Shown: positions 11,901 to 22,846 of the stretch, one piece after another
Position numbering within the stretch: the stretch's first letter is position 1
Layout: every line of letters begins with the position of its first letter
DNA from: Poa pratensis
Taxonomy: Eukaryota > Streptophyta > Magnoliopsida > Poales > Poaceae
DNA: 64,000 nt
Reading direction: 5' to 3'
Assembly: GCA_947311845.1 (NCBI GenBank)
Contig: CAMZMU010000059.1
Span: 57,212,617-57,276,616 of the forward strand
The notes under the pieces: model-generated
The model's database searches: none
What the model saw: the letters and a program-made list of their open reading frames with translations, nothing else
What the model was told of the DNA's origin: nothing
Translations under genes and position numbers: made by a program

Positions 11901-12205
11901 TTTGTAGGCCTCTTAGGCCATATTTGGATCTTGTTGTTTAGAACAACTTAATTTGCTTCCGCTTGTTGTAATGTTGGGTCTGTGACCTCTGGTTGTCATT
12001 TGCTATCTTTCTCTATTATAAGACTTGAACTATAATGCTTTGTGTCGTAGAGTCTGTGAAGTGACAGTTGTTCCACAAGTCTTGATCTCTCTATTATGCT
12101 TTGATAGTGTGTCTGGTGGGGACACAGTATCATTGTATAGCAGTTAGGTCGGGGCGCTACAAATAGCTCTCGTGCGACACATCTACAAGCGAAAATAGCC
12201 CAGGC
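8933..12205. repeat. Left terminal inverted repeat of the MULE, interrupted by the solo LTR
   Basis: The repeat consists of 8933-9001 and 12167-12205, about 108 bp in total. It is the inverted counterpart of 29802-29909. The right copy is uninterrupted, so it shows the empty site of the solo LTR: gagagAATAGctctcg is contiguous there (on the complementary strand), whereas here AATAG is duplicated on either side of the insertion. Confidence 0.9.
9002..12161. mobile_element. Solo LTR, 3,160 bp, 5-bp target duplication AATAG
   Basis: The sequence begins TGTAACAGCCC and ends GGGGCGCTACA, giving the 5'-TG...CA-3' ends of an LTR, and is flanked by AATAG (8997-9001 and 12162-12166). No internal second LTR, primer-binding site or protease/polymerase domain is seen, so I read it as a solo LTR left by recombination of a long-LTR, probably Gypsy-type, retrotransposon (inference). 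ccggaaattt-type motifs are clustered at 9228-9260 and 9815-9980. Several GC-rich ORFs within 9140-9930 have no recognisable domain. The family was not identified. Confidence 0.8.
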
Positions 12206-13932
12206 AGGACTAACCGATAAAACGGCTGAGATTAGGTTAGGACAGTGGGTTATGTGCTCCGACAGGTGGGATCCACTTTAGTTGCGACGACATCGAGTTG
12301 ACTAGACCTGCTTTGACTCCCGCTGGACTCGCGACTCGACCTGGCGCCGCCCTGTGCCTCTTCTCCGGCAGCGGCAGCAATTTCTTCCCGACAGCGGTGG
12401 AGCGCCTTTATCGACGGTGGCGGAGCTTCCGCTGGTGAGTAGTTTTGCAACCCTAGTTCCGTTACCCACACATTTGGATGGATCTGTGCCTCAGGCTCTG
12501 TTTCCCCCCGCCGATTTGAATCCAGATTGCGGGTGTGTGGCGAGGTGCTCGTGGGCTGAGAGATGGAGGGAAGAGAAAGTTCTTCAAATCGGTATGCATC
12601 CCGCATCCTTCACCTTGTATTTGAATTCGATTTGGGCCTCGTCGACTGCCCCGCTCACACTGCCGCTGTCCGCCATGCAAACAGGGGAGATTCTCCGCGT
12701 ACATTCGCAATTACAGTACATTTCTTTCCTTGTAAGGCCAAGCTAGGCGATGGTAGTGTCTGATACATTGACAAAGATACGACAGTGAGATTGGATGTCG
12801 AGTTTTCAGAAATTGATCCGCAGGAACTACAGAGCATGGAGGAGAAAGCTGTGAAGAATTTGGTCGAGAGAATTGGGGAGAGTATTGTTTGGGGTCCAGA
12901 TCAAGAAGTATCACTGCAAAGGTTAGAAAATTGGAAGGGTGCGTACATTAGAATTGAGGATGGAGAAGAGATGGTTGCTGAAATTGATCGACAAGAAGGT
13001 TGGACAAGCAAAGAAGCAACTTTTTATGCAGAGCTCATTGATCTGAAATGTGATTCCAAAGTTGGTTATGTGCCATCAAAAATGGCTTCACAACTGGTAG
13101 ATGATGAGTGGGCTGCAGAAAAACAGATGTTGCCAATTGTTACTGAACTGACAGTAATAGGTGAAGCAGCAGAGTCTGATGCAGATGCAAGAAGGGTTGT
13201 TTCTGTTGATTGGAATTTAGTAGAAATTGTTGAACGTACTGATTTGGTCATTGCACCAATAGCTGACACTAAGATGGCCGAAATGTTTGGCATTCCAGTT
13301 GATGATAGAGATAAGGAGAAGGATGACACTACTTTGCCCGATGATGCTAACAGAAGTTCAGTCTGAAGATGTGGATGATGAGCTGATGAAAGAGGCTGCA
13401 GATGATGTGGATGATGCAAATGATAATGGGATGGTGTGTTTGTATGATAAAGAGAACCCTGTTATTGAAGTGGGGACGTTGTGGCCAAGCATGGATGAAT
13501 TTAGGATGTGTTTCAAGACCTATGCTGTGAAACACACTAGTACAGAACGACACATCGGATACCCCTCTATGGAAACGGCAGGCGTTAGGCGACGGAGAAT
13601 CGCGCTTTCCGCGCGGCCGGTGCGCACAAACCTGACCAGGCCCGCCTACATTGGCAACGGACCCTTTCCAATCTCCGTCACCTATTATATTGGCAACGGT
13701 CTTAATTCTGGCTCCGTTTCCGATATGTGCCTCTATAGCAACGGAGAGTTTTGGGTGTTCGTTTCCAATGTGGACACGTTCCATCTTGGAATTCGAAGCG
13801 AGGCGAGTAAATGCCATGACGTAGTGGCACCGCCCACTACTCCTTGAAAACCCCAATCCTTGCTAGCTCAAGACGCCACCGAATCTGCTCTCTCTCTCTC
13901 GCTCGCTCGCTCCCTCCTACTGATTAGCGAAG

Positions 13933-14316
13933 ATGCCTCGCAGCAACGACACACAGGAGCACACTGAGTCGCCGCGGGACAGTCCCCCCGTCAGCGGCGA
14001 GTCCATTGAAGGACCGACGCCGGAGACGAGCGACGACGAATACGCCAACTTCCATGATCCTACCTTGATGCTGGGCCCACCGAAGGTTGATTCTGATGAC
14101 GAGTCAACCGAAGAGGAGAAGGAGGAGGAGGACGATGAGGAGGATGAGGCGGAGGCGCCGGTCCCGAAGAAGGGAGCCCCGGCGACGGAGAAGAAAGCCG
14201 CCGCCACCGCCTCCGATATGCTGCCGCCGCCACCACCTCCAATGGCCCCCAATAAGCGAGGCCGTGAGAAGGACGAGGATTGCGCGGAAGCAGGGCGCAA
14301 GAAAAACAAGAAGTAG
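13933..14316 (+). CDS. Small acidic, proline-rich protein carried by the CACTA element
   Basis: An uninterrupted ORF of 127 aa starting MPRSNDTQEHTESPR. The N-terminal part is Ser/Pro/Glu-rich, residues about 53-75 are nearly all Asp/Glu (DDESTEEEKEEEDDEEDEAEA follows that pattern over the region), then a run of Pro near residue 97, and a basic tail ending GRKKNKK that could be a nuclear localisation signal. A CT-rich leader (ctctctctctcgctcgctcg) precedes the ATG. I do not recognise a family; low complexity makes similarity weak. It may be a captured or element-specific gene. Expression is unknown. Confidence 0.5.
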   Translation: MPRSNDTQEHTESPRDSPPVSGESIEGPTPETSDDEYANFHDPTLMLGPPKVDSDDESTEEEKEEEDDEEDEAEAPVPKKGAPATEKKAAATASDMLPPPPPPMAPNKRGREKDEDCAEAGRKKNKK

Positions 14317-14627
14317 CTAGTAGTAGTTCTATAAGTTCTCCAACTGTAATTTACTTTATTATTATTAATATGTACTGCGTATGTAATGTAGTAATCACTA
14401 ATATTAATATAAGTATCCTATAAGTGGTTTTCTCCATATAGTAGAGATTAGGAAAATATTATTCCAGAGAGTAGAAGAAATTCCACAGAGTGGGCGCGTA
14501 GGTCCCACGCCTCAGTGGAAGAAACACAAAGGAAACGGTCATTCTAAAGAACCGTTTCCTATGTTTTACCTATATATATGGGCGTACAGAGCAAAACCTA
14601 ACACTCGTTTCCTCACTCTGTCCCAGT

Positions 14628-14858
14628 ATGCTAGATCTGTTCGTGGCGGCGCCTCCTGGCGTTGCGGCCATCGCCGGCGCCGTGGCGGCGCCGTCTCTGC
14701 CCAGACGACGGCTATCACGGCGAGGTCTTCGCCATCTCCCCCGACACGGCGAGGTCTTCGCCATGTCCCCCGACACGGCGAGGTCGTCGCTCTGTCCGCT
14801 TCCTCTGCCTCCACCACTTCCGGATCTGCTAGATCGATCCAACGGCGACGTGAAGAAG
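14628..14858 (+). CDS. Exon-like ORF in the CACTA element, unknown
   Basis: A TATATATATGG box at about 14570 lies roughly 55 bp upstream of an ATG opening MLDLFVAAPPGVAAIAGAV. The 77 codons end at a good donor AAG|gtatca at 14858. A 27-bp unit (cggcgaggtcttcgccat...) is repeated three times at about 14718-14790. The sequence after the donor is the 105-bp minisatellite, so this would be a first exon with a repeat-filled intron. The alternative frames over the same DNA are also open, so coding status is uncertain. Confidence 0.3.
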
Positions 14859-14870
14859 GTATCAGATCCA

Positions 14871-15375
14871 CATCCGGTAGTTCTATCTAGATCATTTCTT
14901 GATGTAGTTAACTTGCCTATTGTGCACTTGCAACTAGTTGTAGCTTAGCTTACTTGTTGATAGTAGTTCAGTTCACATCCGGTAGTTCTATCTAGATCAG
15001 TTCTTGATGTAGTTAACTTGCCTATTGTGCACTTGCAACTAGTTGTAGTTTAGCTAACTTGTTGAAAGTAGTTCAGTTCACATCCGGTAGTTCTATCTAG
15101 ATCAGTTCTTGATGTAGTTAACTTGCCTATTGTGCACTTGCAGCTAGTTGTAGTTTAGCTAACTTGTTGAAAGTAGTTCAGTTCACATCCGGTAGTTCTA
15201 TCTAGATCATTTCTTGATGTAGTTAACTTGCCTATTGTGCACTTGCAACTAGTTGTAGTTTAGCTAACTTGTTAAAAGTAGTTCAGTTCACATCCGGTAG
15301 TTCTATCTAGATCATTTCTTGATGTAGTTAACTTGCCTATTATGCACTTGCAACCGGTTGTAGTTTAGCTAACTA
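14871..15375. repeat. 105-bp tandem repeat, about 4.8 copies
   Basis: Units begin catccggtagttctatctag at 14871, 14976, 15081, 15186 and 15291, an exact period of 105 bp, with few substitutions between copies (for example gatcattt/gatcagtt). The last copy diverges after about 15374. Near-identity points to recent amplification inside the CACTA element. Confidence 0.92.
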
Positions 15376-15397
15376 GTCCATGTGAAAACAGGAGTCT

Positions 15398-15778
15398 ATT
15401 TCGGTGACACTGCATAAAAAAGTCGGAGACACAGAACAAACAACGAACATTACTCAAGAGAGTAGTGTTTGTTGACTTACCCATAATGTCCTCCAATTAT
15501 ATACACAGGTCAGTACACACTATATACTACTGTATACTTCATATTATTGTGTTAAATTGTTTGTTCTTTGTAGTGTCAGAACTAACATAAATCCTTATTT
15601 ACATTTAGGGATATCAAGCTGTTCCCTTTCAAACTCCACCATACATATCCACCATCGCTATTGTGACGTTTTGGTACACTGCATAAAATACTTTTTTAAT
15701 TAAGAGTGTTTTATACAGTGTCACCGAAATGTCACATCGGTGACGTATTAGATTAGATTTCGGTGACACTGCATAAAA
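15398..15778. repeat. Inverted-repeat unit with atttcggtgacactgcataa ends
   Basis: The motif atttcggtgacactgcataa occurs at 15398, inverted at 15709-15730 (ttatacagtgtcaccgaaat) and again direct at 15757; a partial copy lies at 15671. The first two could bound a small MITE of about 333 bp nested in the CACTA element, but no convincing target duplication was found. Confidence 0.5.
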
Positions 15779-18630
15779 AATCTAGAGCCGGTGGTGGCCT
15801 CCATGGAAAGGATGATCGTTGTCGGGCATCCTATGAAGCTGCTGACATCGCAATATCTTGTTGACAAGCCGTGTGTTGGCTGCTCCGGTTCATCAATAAG
15901 AGCCACCTCAAGACGTAGGTAAGATATCGTTTCAGTTTGCTTAAATTCATAGTGTATTTGTTTTAGCATATGTATTTAACAATTGTAACTCTATTTACTA
16001 ATGTATATGGTCCAAAGCTTCAACATCCTTCTCTCAAGAAGTTGAGATAAGAAGAGATAGCTAGAGTGACACCTGCGAGGATTGTGGAAAAGGATGTAGG
16101 GAAGAAATCATATATTCTTTCTGTCCTTTGACATGATAGGCTTAATATAGATGAAATCTGTTATCGTTTTACCTCTTATGTTTGTCACATCTTGTGATGC
16201 AATTGTAAAGGTGAAATTGTGATGGAAATGTAAAATTACATTGTGATATGAATGAAATCTGTTACCGTTTTAGTATTTGAGCTTGTGCTGTGAGATTTTA
16301 AGTATCTAGTGGCATTTGTAAACGTGGCATCCTGTAACGGAAATATGAGAAATGCTCAATGCAAACGGGTGGATGGCAAACTCCGTATCTGATGAAGGAA
16401 AACTAAGGAAACGGAGGTCTGCGCACAACCGTTGCCAAATGGAGACCTCATCGGAAACGGTTTTTGGCCTCCGTTACCGATGAAGGCCTTCACATCAGTG
16501 ACAGAGGCGGGGACACGGACCCTTTCTCCGTTGCCGAAGGGGTTTTTGGCCCGTTTCCGATGTGTCGTTATGTACTAGTGACATGAGTTTGAGGCCAAGA
16601 CATTGTGGACTTATCGAAAGAAATTTTATGCTAGGTGCCAAGATTTTGATGGGAGTGTCAATCCTTGCAAGTGGTACATATCTGCTAGACGACAACCTGA
16701 TGGAAGTACAATCAGAGTAAATCAAATACCACATGAGCATACTTGTATGAGCTGTTCACAAAGAATTACAAAGATGACATCACAGCTTTGGATCACAGAA
16801 AAGATTACTCCTATTTTAGCCAAGGCACCAAACACCACAGCAAAGAGACTTAAAGTTGACTTGGAAAAACAGTACCCAATTGTGCTTAAATATACCACAG
16901 TGTGGAAGGAAAAACAAAGGGCGATGAAATCATTATATGGTGATTGGGCAAATACATTTAGGATGCTGTATAGTTTTAAAGCATAGGTGGAGAAGAGGTC
17001 ACCTGGCAGTGTGGTGGAGATAGACACCGAGGTAGCAGAGGATGGCAAGGTTTTTTTCAGCAAGTTTTTTATGTGTTTAAAGCCTTGCATCGATGGATTC
17101 AAAGCGGGGTGCCGTCCATATTTGAGCATAGACTCATCTTTTTTTACTGGAAAGTGGAATGGACAGTTGGCTGCATGCAATTCTCTGGATGGACACATCT
17201 GGATGTTCCCCCCATTGGATTGTTTCAATCAGAGACAGAGGCATCATGGACATGGTTCATGATGCAGTTGAAAAGATGCATAGGGTCAGTATCACCTTTG
17301 GCCATCCACACAGATGCATGTAAAGGGCTAGAAAATGCAGTCAAGAATGTTTTCCCTCATGCTGAGCAGAGGGAGTGCTTTGGCCATATGTGGATGAATC
17401 TGATAAAAAAATTCAGAGGAGTAGAATTTGGGAGCATGTGGCCGGCAGCAAGATCTTACACCACACAAACACATTCCTATCACCTTGGTAAGATAATGGC
17501 AGCATGTAGTGAGAATGATTTTGCTTCATGGTTGAACCACCTACCATTCTCTTCTGTGGTATAGGTCAGGTTTTAATCTTCCTTGTGGGGTGCTGAAGTT
17601 AGAGATACAAAGAGTGGCAAGAGGTATGTTGTTGACACTGATTTGCATGAATGCGCCTGCCAAGAGTGGCAACACACTGGAAAACCATGTGAGCATGCCA
17701 TACTTTTTTTGGCATCAAAACCCAAGTTAAATATGCACCCATATTTGCATGACTATTACTCAGTACAAAGATTTAGAGCAGCATATGCAACTCCAATTCC
17801 ATCACTGACAGACCAATCTCAGTGGCCTGAGGTGGAATTTGAATTTTCCATGTGTCCCCCCCTCACTAGAAGAAAAGCTAGGAGGCCCAAACAGAGTAGA
17901 TTCAAAGCATGGTTTGAGAAAGGTGGCAGTAACAAGAAGGGGAAAAAAGATGTGAAGCCAAAAAGGACTAAAAAAGGAAACAAAAACAGATGCAAGTTGT
18001 GTGAGGAAATTGGACATAGAATTGGTTCCACCATGTGTCGTTACACTCCTGAAAAGCCAAAGTATGTTAATGTCCTTGTTTGTGTTATTTTTGTTTTTGC
18101 TGCTTGTTTCAGTATCTAACCAAGTGTTTTTGTTCAGGCGTAAGCATGCAGAAAAAGTCCCACCTCTTGTTGTTGAACAATGTTGGCCAATGAAAAAGAC
18201 AAGAGTCAATGGTAGAAAGAAAAGAAGGTTCATTTCAGTAACTGAACCTGAACCTGTTATGGAGGCACAGGAGCAACCTTCACCTGTTATGGACGCACAG
18301 GAGCAACCTTCACCTGTTATGGAGTCACAGGAGCAAACTAAACCCGATTTGGATGTTGTGCTGCAAACTAAACCTGATTTGGAGGTTGTGCTACAAACTG
18401 AACCTGTTCTGCCAATTCTGGACCGTGTTGTCCAAACTGAACCTGTGGATGATGTTGAGGAGGTGCATCAGGTGCAACATGCTATTGGCCGTGCTGTGGG
18501 GAGGCCTAGTGCTGCTGGCAAGAAAAGAAAAAGCATCAACAAGTTGTATGCTGTAGAAGTCGAGAAGGAGAAGAAATCGAGCGATAAGAAGGCAAAGAAA
18601 CCAAGTGGTAGGAAGAGGCAAAAGAAATAG

Positions 18631-20109
18631 ATTTGGATGTTGTGTCTTGTTGTAATTATTTTGAACTTGTGTTGTTGTAATAATTTGGAATGATGTGATG
18701 CTATTTGTATTGTGATAAAGTTGGTCATTTGAATTCAGATTTGAACCAAAATTCAAATTTGAACCAAAATTCAAACTTTTAAATGTTATTTGTGCTAGGC
18801 TTGGATGTTCCAATGCTTTCCAAACTATTATGCACTTGTTTGTTCTAACTTGGTCATCAATCCGAGGCCTTGTGCTAAGTCGTGAAAAATGTGCTTCAAA
18901 TGAGCTCCAAAGGTAGGGTAAACGGACCCATTTCTAAGCAAGTTTTTTCCACCTTCTCTAAATCAGGCAAATAAATTTCCTAGACATCTATTCTACCTAT
19001 ATAGTGTAAATCTGAAGTATCACTATTTATTGAATTAATCTGCTATTATTTTATTTATTTTTAAAAAAACGTGTTTAAATAGAAAATCATATATATAACA
19101 AGTTTAAAACATGAAAATGTGAAAGTAAGTTCGGATATTTCTTAGCCACTCCAAAATGAAGCTTTGGTGAGGTTTTGACACTTTTCATTTTCAAAAACCT
19201 AAAACCCACCTCCTCTCTCCCATGAAACACATACTACATTATTCGAGGAATCACATTTGAGTGAAGACATTTTCGTGCAAACGTATGTAAACCATGTTTA
19301 TATTTTTTTCTCGTTACTATATGACATAACAAGACTATGTGTGAAGACCTCATATTTTTTGATTTTTTTGAATTAGTTATCCTCGTTTGAAAGTGTTCGA
19401 GGTCCCTCACACGATTTAAGTATGTTTCGCAAAAAGGCATGTAAACCATATTTATTTATTTTTTTCTCGTTACTATACGACATAATAAGACTATGTGCGC
19501 TGACCTCATATTTTTTTGATTTTTTTGGAATTAGTTATGCTCGGTCAAACCTCTTAAAACAAAAGCTTCTAGAAGGAAACCCTAGCGCTGATTTGTGGCC
19601 GTTGGATAAAGCCTCTAACGGCCGTCAGATTAAAACTTCTAGAAGGAAACCCTCAGATTCCCGTGTTGTGGCCCTTGGATGTTGGATCAACGCCTTCTAG
19701 ATGGAATCTAGCGCGGCGGACGGTTGCGATCGGCTTTGGCACGGCGATCCGCGAGACGCCCGTGTAGGCGCTCTGATTGGCTGGAGTTTTTTTTTCATTT
19801 TCAACACGCATAGGGTTCGGGTGGGCACTCTGCGTGGACCGTTGGGCCGTCCGTTGTGCTACGTCCGTGTAGGCTTGCATGCATGCGAGGGAAGCGACGA
19901 TGCCGTGGGCTGCGCGACGTCAGAATGGACTACATGCAGGTTCTCGTGCTCGATTCAGACGAGTTTCAGGCACGTCTCACCGCAGCGATTAAAGCTCGTC
20001 GATTCAGATGCGGAGTCACACGTCGCACATAAGCCATTAACGCACAGCCGATTCAAAGAGGCTCAGCGATGCATCGTTTCAGATGTAGGACCTAGTTCAG
20101 ACTTGCCAT
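18631..20109. other. MULE interior between transposase and next gene; contains a tandem duplication
   Basis: No gene is recognised. A segment of about 105 bp beginning tgtaaaccat is present twice, at about 19284-19388 and 19439-19545 (offset 155 bp). A cttctagaaggaaaccct motif occurs at 19567 and 19637. These are MULE-internal because they lie between its terminal repeats and outside the nested elements. Confidence 0.55.
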
Positions 20110-20157
20110 GACACGGATCCATCCTCTCTACTTCAACCCTAATTAACACATCTAGCC

Positions 20158-20165
20158 TATTTATA
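20158..20165 (+). promoter_or_regulatory. TATA box of the small pseudogene
   Basis: tatttata followed by a CT-rich leader (cccctctcttctctccac...) lies 93 bp upstream of the ATG at 20258, a normal plant spacing. Confidence 0.55.
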
Positions 20166-20257
20166 CCCCTCTCTTCTCTCCACTCTTCATCTCACCCAAA
20201 CCAGATCAATCCTCTCCACTTCAAGCAGATCCGATCCTCTCCACCCACCACTTGAAG

Positions 20258-20670
20258 ATGCAGTTCAACGGCCCGACGTTCCAGCGGCCGCCTACCGTGC
20301 CGGAGGCACTCTACCCTCCCGGCGTGGTCATGGAGAGCACCCTCCATGTGTGGGCAATCTCGAGGTGGAGGGGCAGGTCTAGCTCGCCTGCGACTTCCTC
20401 ACCGCTGGCTATGACCACCTCAACCTCCCACGGGGCACTCGTCCCATGTTTCGCCTCGACGTGAACCGTGGCGACCTCAACCTCGGCGTCAGGTTGATCA
20501 CGGTCACGTTCACCAACCTGTTCGACGCCTTCACGCTCTTCGGGCAAGTATTTTGGTGCAGATGCGAGTTCATTGCCTTCACCACGTACAACATCTACAC
20601 CAACATCGACGCCGCCTTCCCCACCTATAACCACATGCACACCCTCCCCTACAACTTCCACAACGTGTGA
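20258..20670 (+). pseudogene. Decayed small gene of unknown family inside the MULE
   Basis: ATG at 20258 opens MQFNGPTFQRPPTVPEALYP, then the frame must shift near 20350 to continue as NLEVEGQV, followed by a TAG at 20380-20382 and then a long open stretch (LACDFLTAGYDHLNLPRG, MFRLDVNRGDLNLGVR) to the stop at 20668-20670. Even codon structure and a promoter-like upstream region show it was a real gene. I do not recognise the protein. It may have been captured by the MULE. The LTR retrotransposon at 20990 sits in its 3' flank. Confidence 0.55.
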
Positions 20671-20989
20671 AGATGGTGGTGATGCTGGTCAAGCGAGCCG
20701 GAGTACGTGAAGATGGTGATGATGTTGGTGAAGCTAGCCCGGAGTGAAGATGGTTGTCAACTTGTCATGTTTGTCGTGGGTCTTTTAGTTTGTCATGTCT
20801 TAGTTTTTTATCTTGTTTATTTGGGATCCCTAGTTTATCTATCATCGTGTCATGTCGTATCCGTCGACTTATGTAAGGGTGCTACTCATGTAAGTTTGCA
20901 ACTTGCATTTTATTTATCTATGTCATTATGTTTGTGAAAAAAATGCTCGTGCAAAAAAGTAGTTCTTGTTCTTATTTTAGGGCAATAAA
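20671..20989. other. 3' flank of the small pseudogene up to the LTR retrotransposon
   Basis: This stretch contains a gaagatggtgatgatg-type short repeat near 20670-20750 and a T-rich 3' UTR-like sequence. The 5-bp ATAAA at 20985-20989 is the target duplication of the LTR element. Confidence 0.5.
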
Positions 20990-22646
20990 TGATACGTCTC
21001 AAACGTATCTATAATTTTTGATGTTCCATGCTGATATTATATCAATTGCTACATGTTTTGGCTACACTTTATATCATTTTTATGCATTTTCTGGGACTAA
21101 CCTATTAACAAGATGCCACAGTGCCAGTTCCCTGTTTTCTGCTGTTTTTGGTTTCAGAAAATCTATTAAGGAAATATTCTCGGAATTGGACGAAACAAAA
21201 GACATCGTCAATAATATCACGAGGAGATCACGGAGTCCAAAGGGGAGTCGGAGCAGACCCACCAGGGGGCCACGCCACACTAGGGCGCGGCCCAGGGTGG
21301 GCCCGCGCCCCCCTATGGCGTGGTGGCCCCCCTCGGCCACCGACGCCGCCTCTTCGCCTATATATTCTCCGCGACGCGAAAACCCTATTACGGTCGATCA
21401 TATTCCACGAAAAGTTCCGTCGCGGCCGTCATCGTCAATCTCAGATCGGAGGAGTTCTGAAGCTCTTCCCGGCACCCTGCCGGAGGGGAGATCATCACCG
21501 GAGGGCTCTACATCACCATGCCTGCCTCCGGAGTGATGCGTGAGTAGTCCACCCCTGGACTACGGGTCCATAGCAGTAGCTAGATGGTTGTCTCTCTACC
21601 TTGTGCCTCCATGTTTAGATCTTGTGAGCTGCCTAACATGATCAAGATCATCTTATTGTAATGCTAGATGTTGTGTTTGCTGGGATCCGATGAATATTGA
21701 TACCATGTTTATTCAAGTTGTTTATCTATGTGCTCTTGATCTTGCATGCTCTCCGTTGCTAGTAGATGCTTTGGCCAAGTAGATGCTTGTGACTCCAAGA
21801 GGGGGTATTTATGCTCGATAGTGGGTTCAGTCTCTAGATATCTGGATCAGTGACAGAAAGGTCTAAGATGGTAGATGTGCTGTTGCTACTAGGGATAAAA
21901 CATTGGTGCAGTGTCCAAGGGCACTTGTATTGATTACATTACACACTTTACTTCATGCAATAATCTGTTGTTAGCAACTTAATACTGAATAGGATGCGGA
22001 TGCTGCCTTGAAGGTGGATTATTTAGGCATAGATGCGGTTGGAATAACGGTCTATGTACTTTGTTGTAATGCCCAACTAGATTTCATAGTAGACATCTTG
22101 GCATGTATTGCATTGTTATGCCCTCTCTATTTGTCAATTGCCCAGCTGTAATTTGTTTACCCAACATGCTAGTTATCTGTTCTGAGAGAGACACCACTAG
22201 TGAACTGTGGACCCTGGTCCAATTTCCTCATACTGTTTACACAACCTGCTGCAATCATCTGTTTCCTGTTACTTGCTGTTTTTCCTGCTGTTTTCCACAC
22301 CATACGTTTAACTCTTTGTTTCTGCAAGACCGGAGAGATTGACAACCTCTCTGTTTCGTGTTGGGCAAAGTTCTGGTTTGTGTCTGTGCAGATTCCACGT
22401 TGGTGCAAGCTCCCTAGCGCCAGGGGGAGTCAACATCAACAACCTTCCGATAGATCGTCAAGTCCTACTGGTGATAAACCTTGGGTAGATTATTCAAGGG
22501 AAAACTTCTGCTGTCTACATCATAACCTTCCTCTTGGGGTTCACCAACACGTAGCCATCAAGCTGTTTTCTGGCGCCGTTGCCGGGGAAGTACTCATCAT
22601 CACCATCATCATCATCCTCAAATACTCTCCCGTCAACCAGGCACCA
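20990..22646 (+). repeat. 5' LTR
   Basis: 1,657 bp, TG...CA. It differs from the 3' LTR by two single-base indels near 21032 and 21061, a small change at 22473 (gtgataaa against gtccgattaaa) and four substitutions near the 3' end. A PBS-like copy lies inside its last 86 bp (22561-22590). Confidence 0.92.
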
Positions 22647-22673
22647 GCTGTTTTCTGGCGCCGTTGCCGGGGA
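22646..22673 (+). promoter_or_regulatory. Primer-binding site region of the LTR element
   Basis: ttttctggcgccgttgccgg directly follows the 5' LTR end; this is the usual primer-binding context of Triticeae Gypsy elements of this type. I do not assign the primer tRNA. A near-identical copy sits 85 bp upstream inside the LTR. Confidence 0.6.
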
Positions 22674-22846
22674 CTTGGAGGCTATTGGAAAGGGGAGTCT
22701 CTCAGTTCCAATCTCTTTACTTTGTTTTTGTCTTGTTTTAGTTTTGTTTTGCTTGCTGTTAAAAATCAAAAACCCAAAAAAAAATTAGTTTCTTGCATCT
22801 AGTTTATTTCGGTTTGTTATTATGTCTAGTTATTTATTTGCTATCA

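Larger units (their letters stand above)
13535..16580. mobile_element. CACTA element, 3,046 bp, inside the transposase gene
   Basis: The ends are CACTAGTACAGAACGACACA and the complement of CACTAGTACATAACGACACA, flanked by the 3-bp duplication ACA (13532-13534 and 16581-16583). Subterminal ggaaacgg/ggcaacgg motifs in both orientations cluster in the outer 200-250 bp. Removing the element and one ACA joins AAA CAT GAG, restoring the transposase frame. There is no CACTA transposase inside, so it is non-autonomous. It carries a 127-aa ORF, a second exon-like ORF, a 105-bp tandem repeat and a small inverted-repeat unit. Confidence 0.9.
12786..18630 (+). pseudogene. MuDR-type transposase pseudogene, split by a CACTA element
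   Basis: Domains in order: acidic N-terminal region (12786-13534); plant MuDR DNA-binding domain (WPSMDEF before the CACTA, then KLHEH-like zinc motif ...IPHEHTC after it); MULE catalytic core with SIDSSFF and HTDACKG blocks holding the first two acidic residues; SWIM zinc finger CACQEWQHTGKPCEHA (about 17650-17700); CCHC knuckle CKLCEEIGHRIGSTMC; Lys-rich tail ending at 18630. Lesions: frameshift near 13345; CACTA at 13535-16580; nonsense TAG at 16984-16986 where GAG is expected; frameshift near 17205-17225; internal deletion and stop near 17560 that removes the segment expected to carry the third catalytic Glu (N-LAE-N). The start is not clear: 12786 follows an AG acceptor and a leader exon probably ends at the donor gtgagt near 12438. 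The enzyme would have bound the terminal repeats and cut them. Confidence 0.85.

Noticed and set aside
15398..15730. Nested MITE with defined ends
   Set aside because: Inverted motifs are clear, but a third copy at 15757 and the absence of a target duplication prevent a confident boundary.
21018..21543. 172- and 140-codon ORFs repeated at 26619-27132
   Set aside because: They lie within the two LTRs, so the duplication is that of the LTR and not a gene pair.
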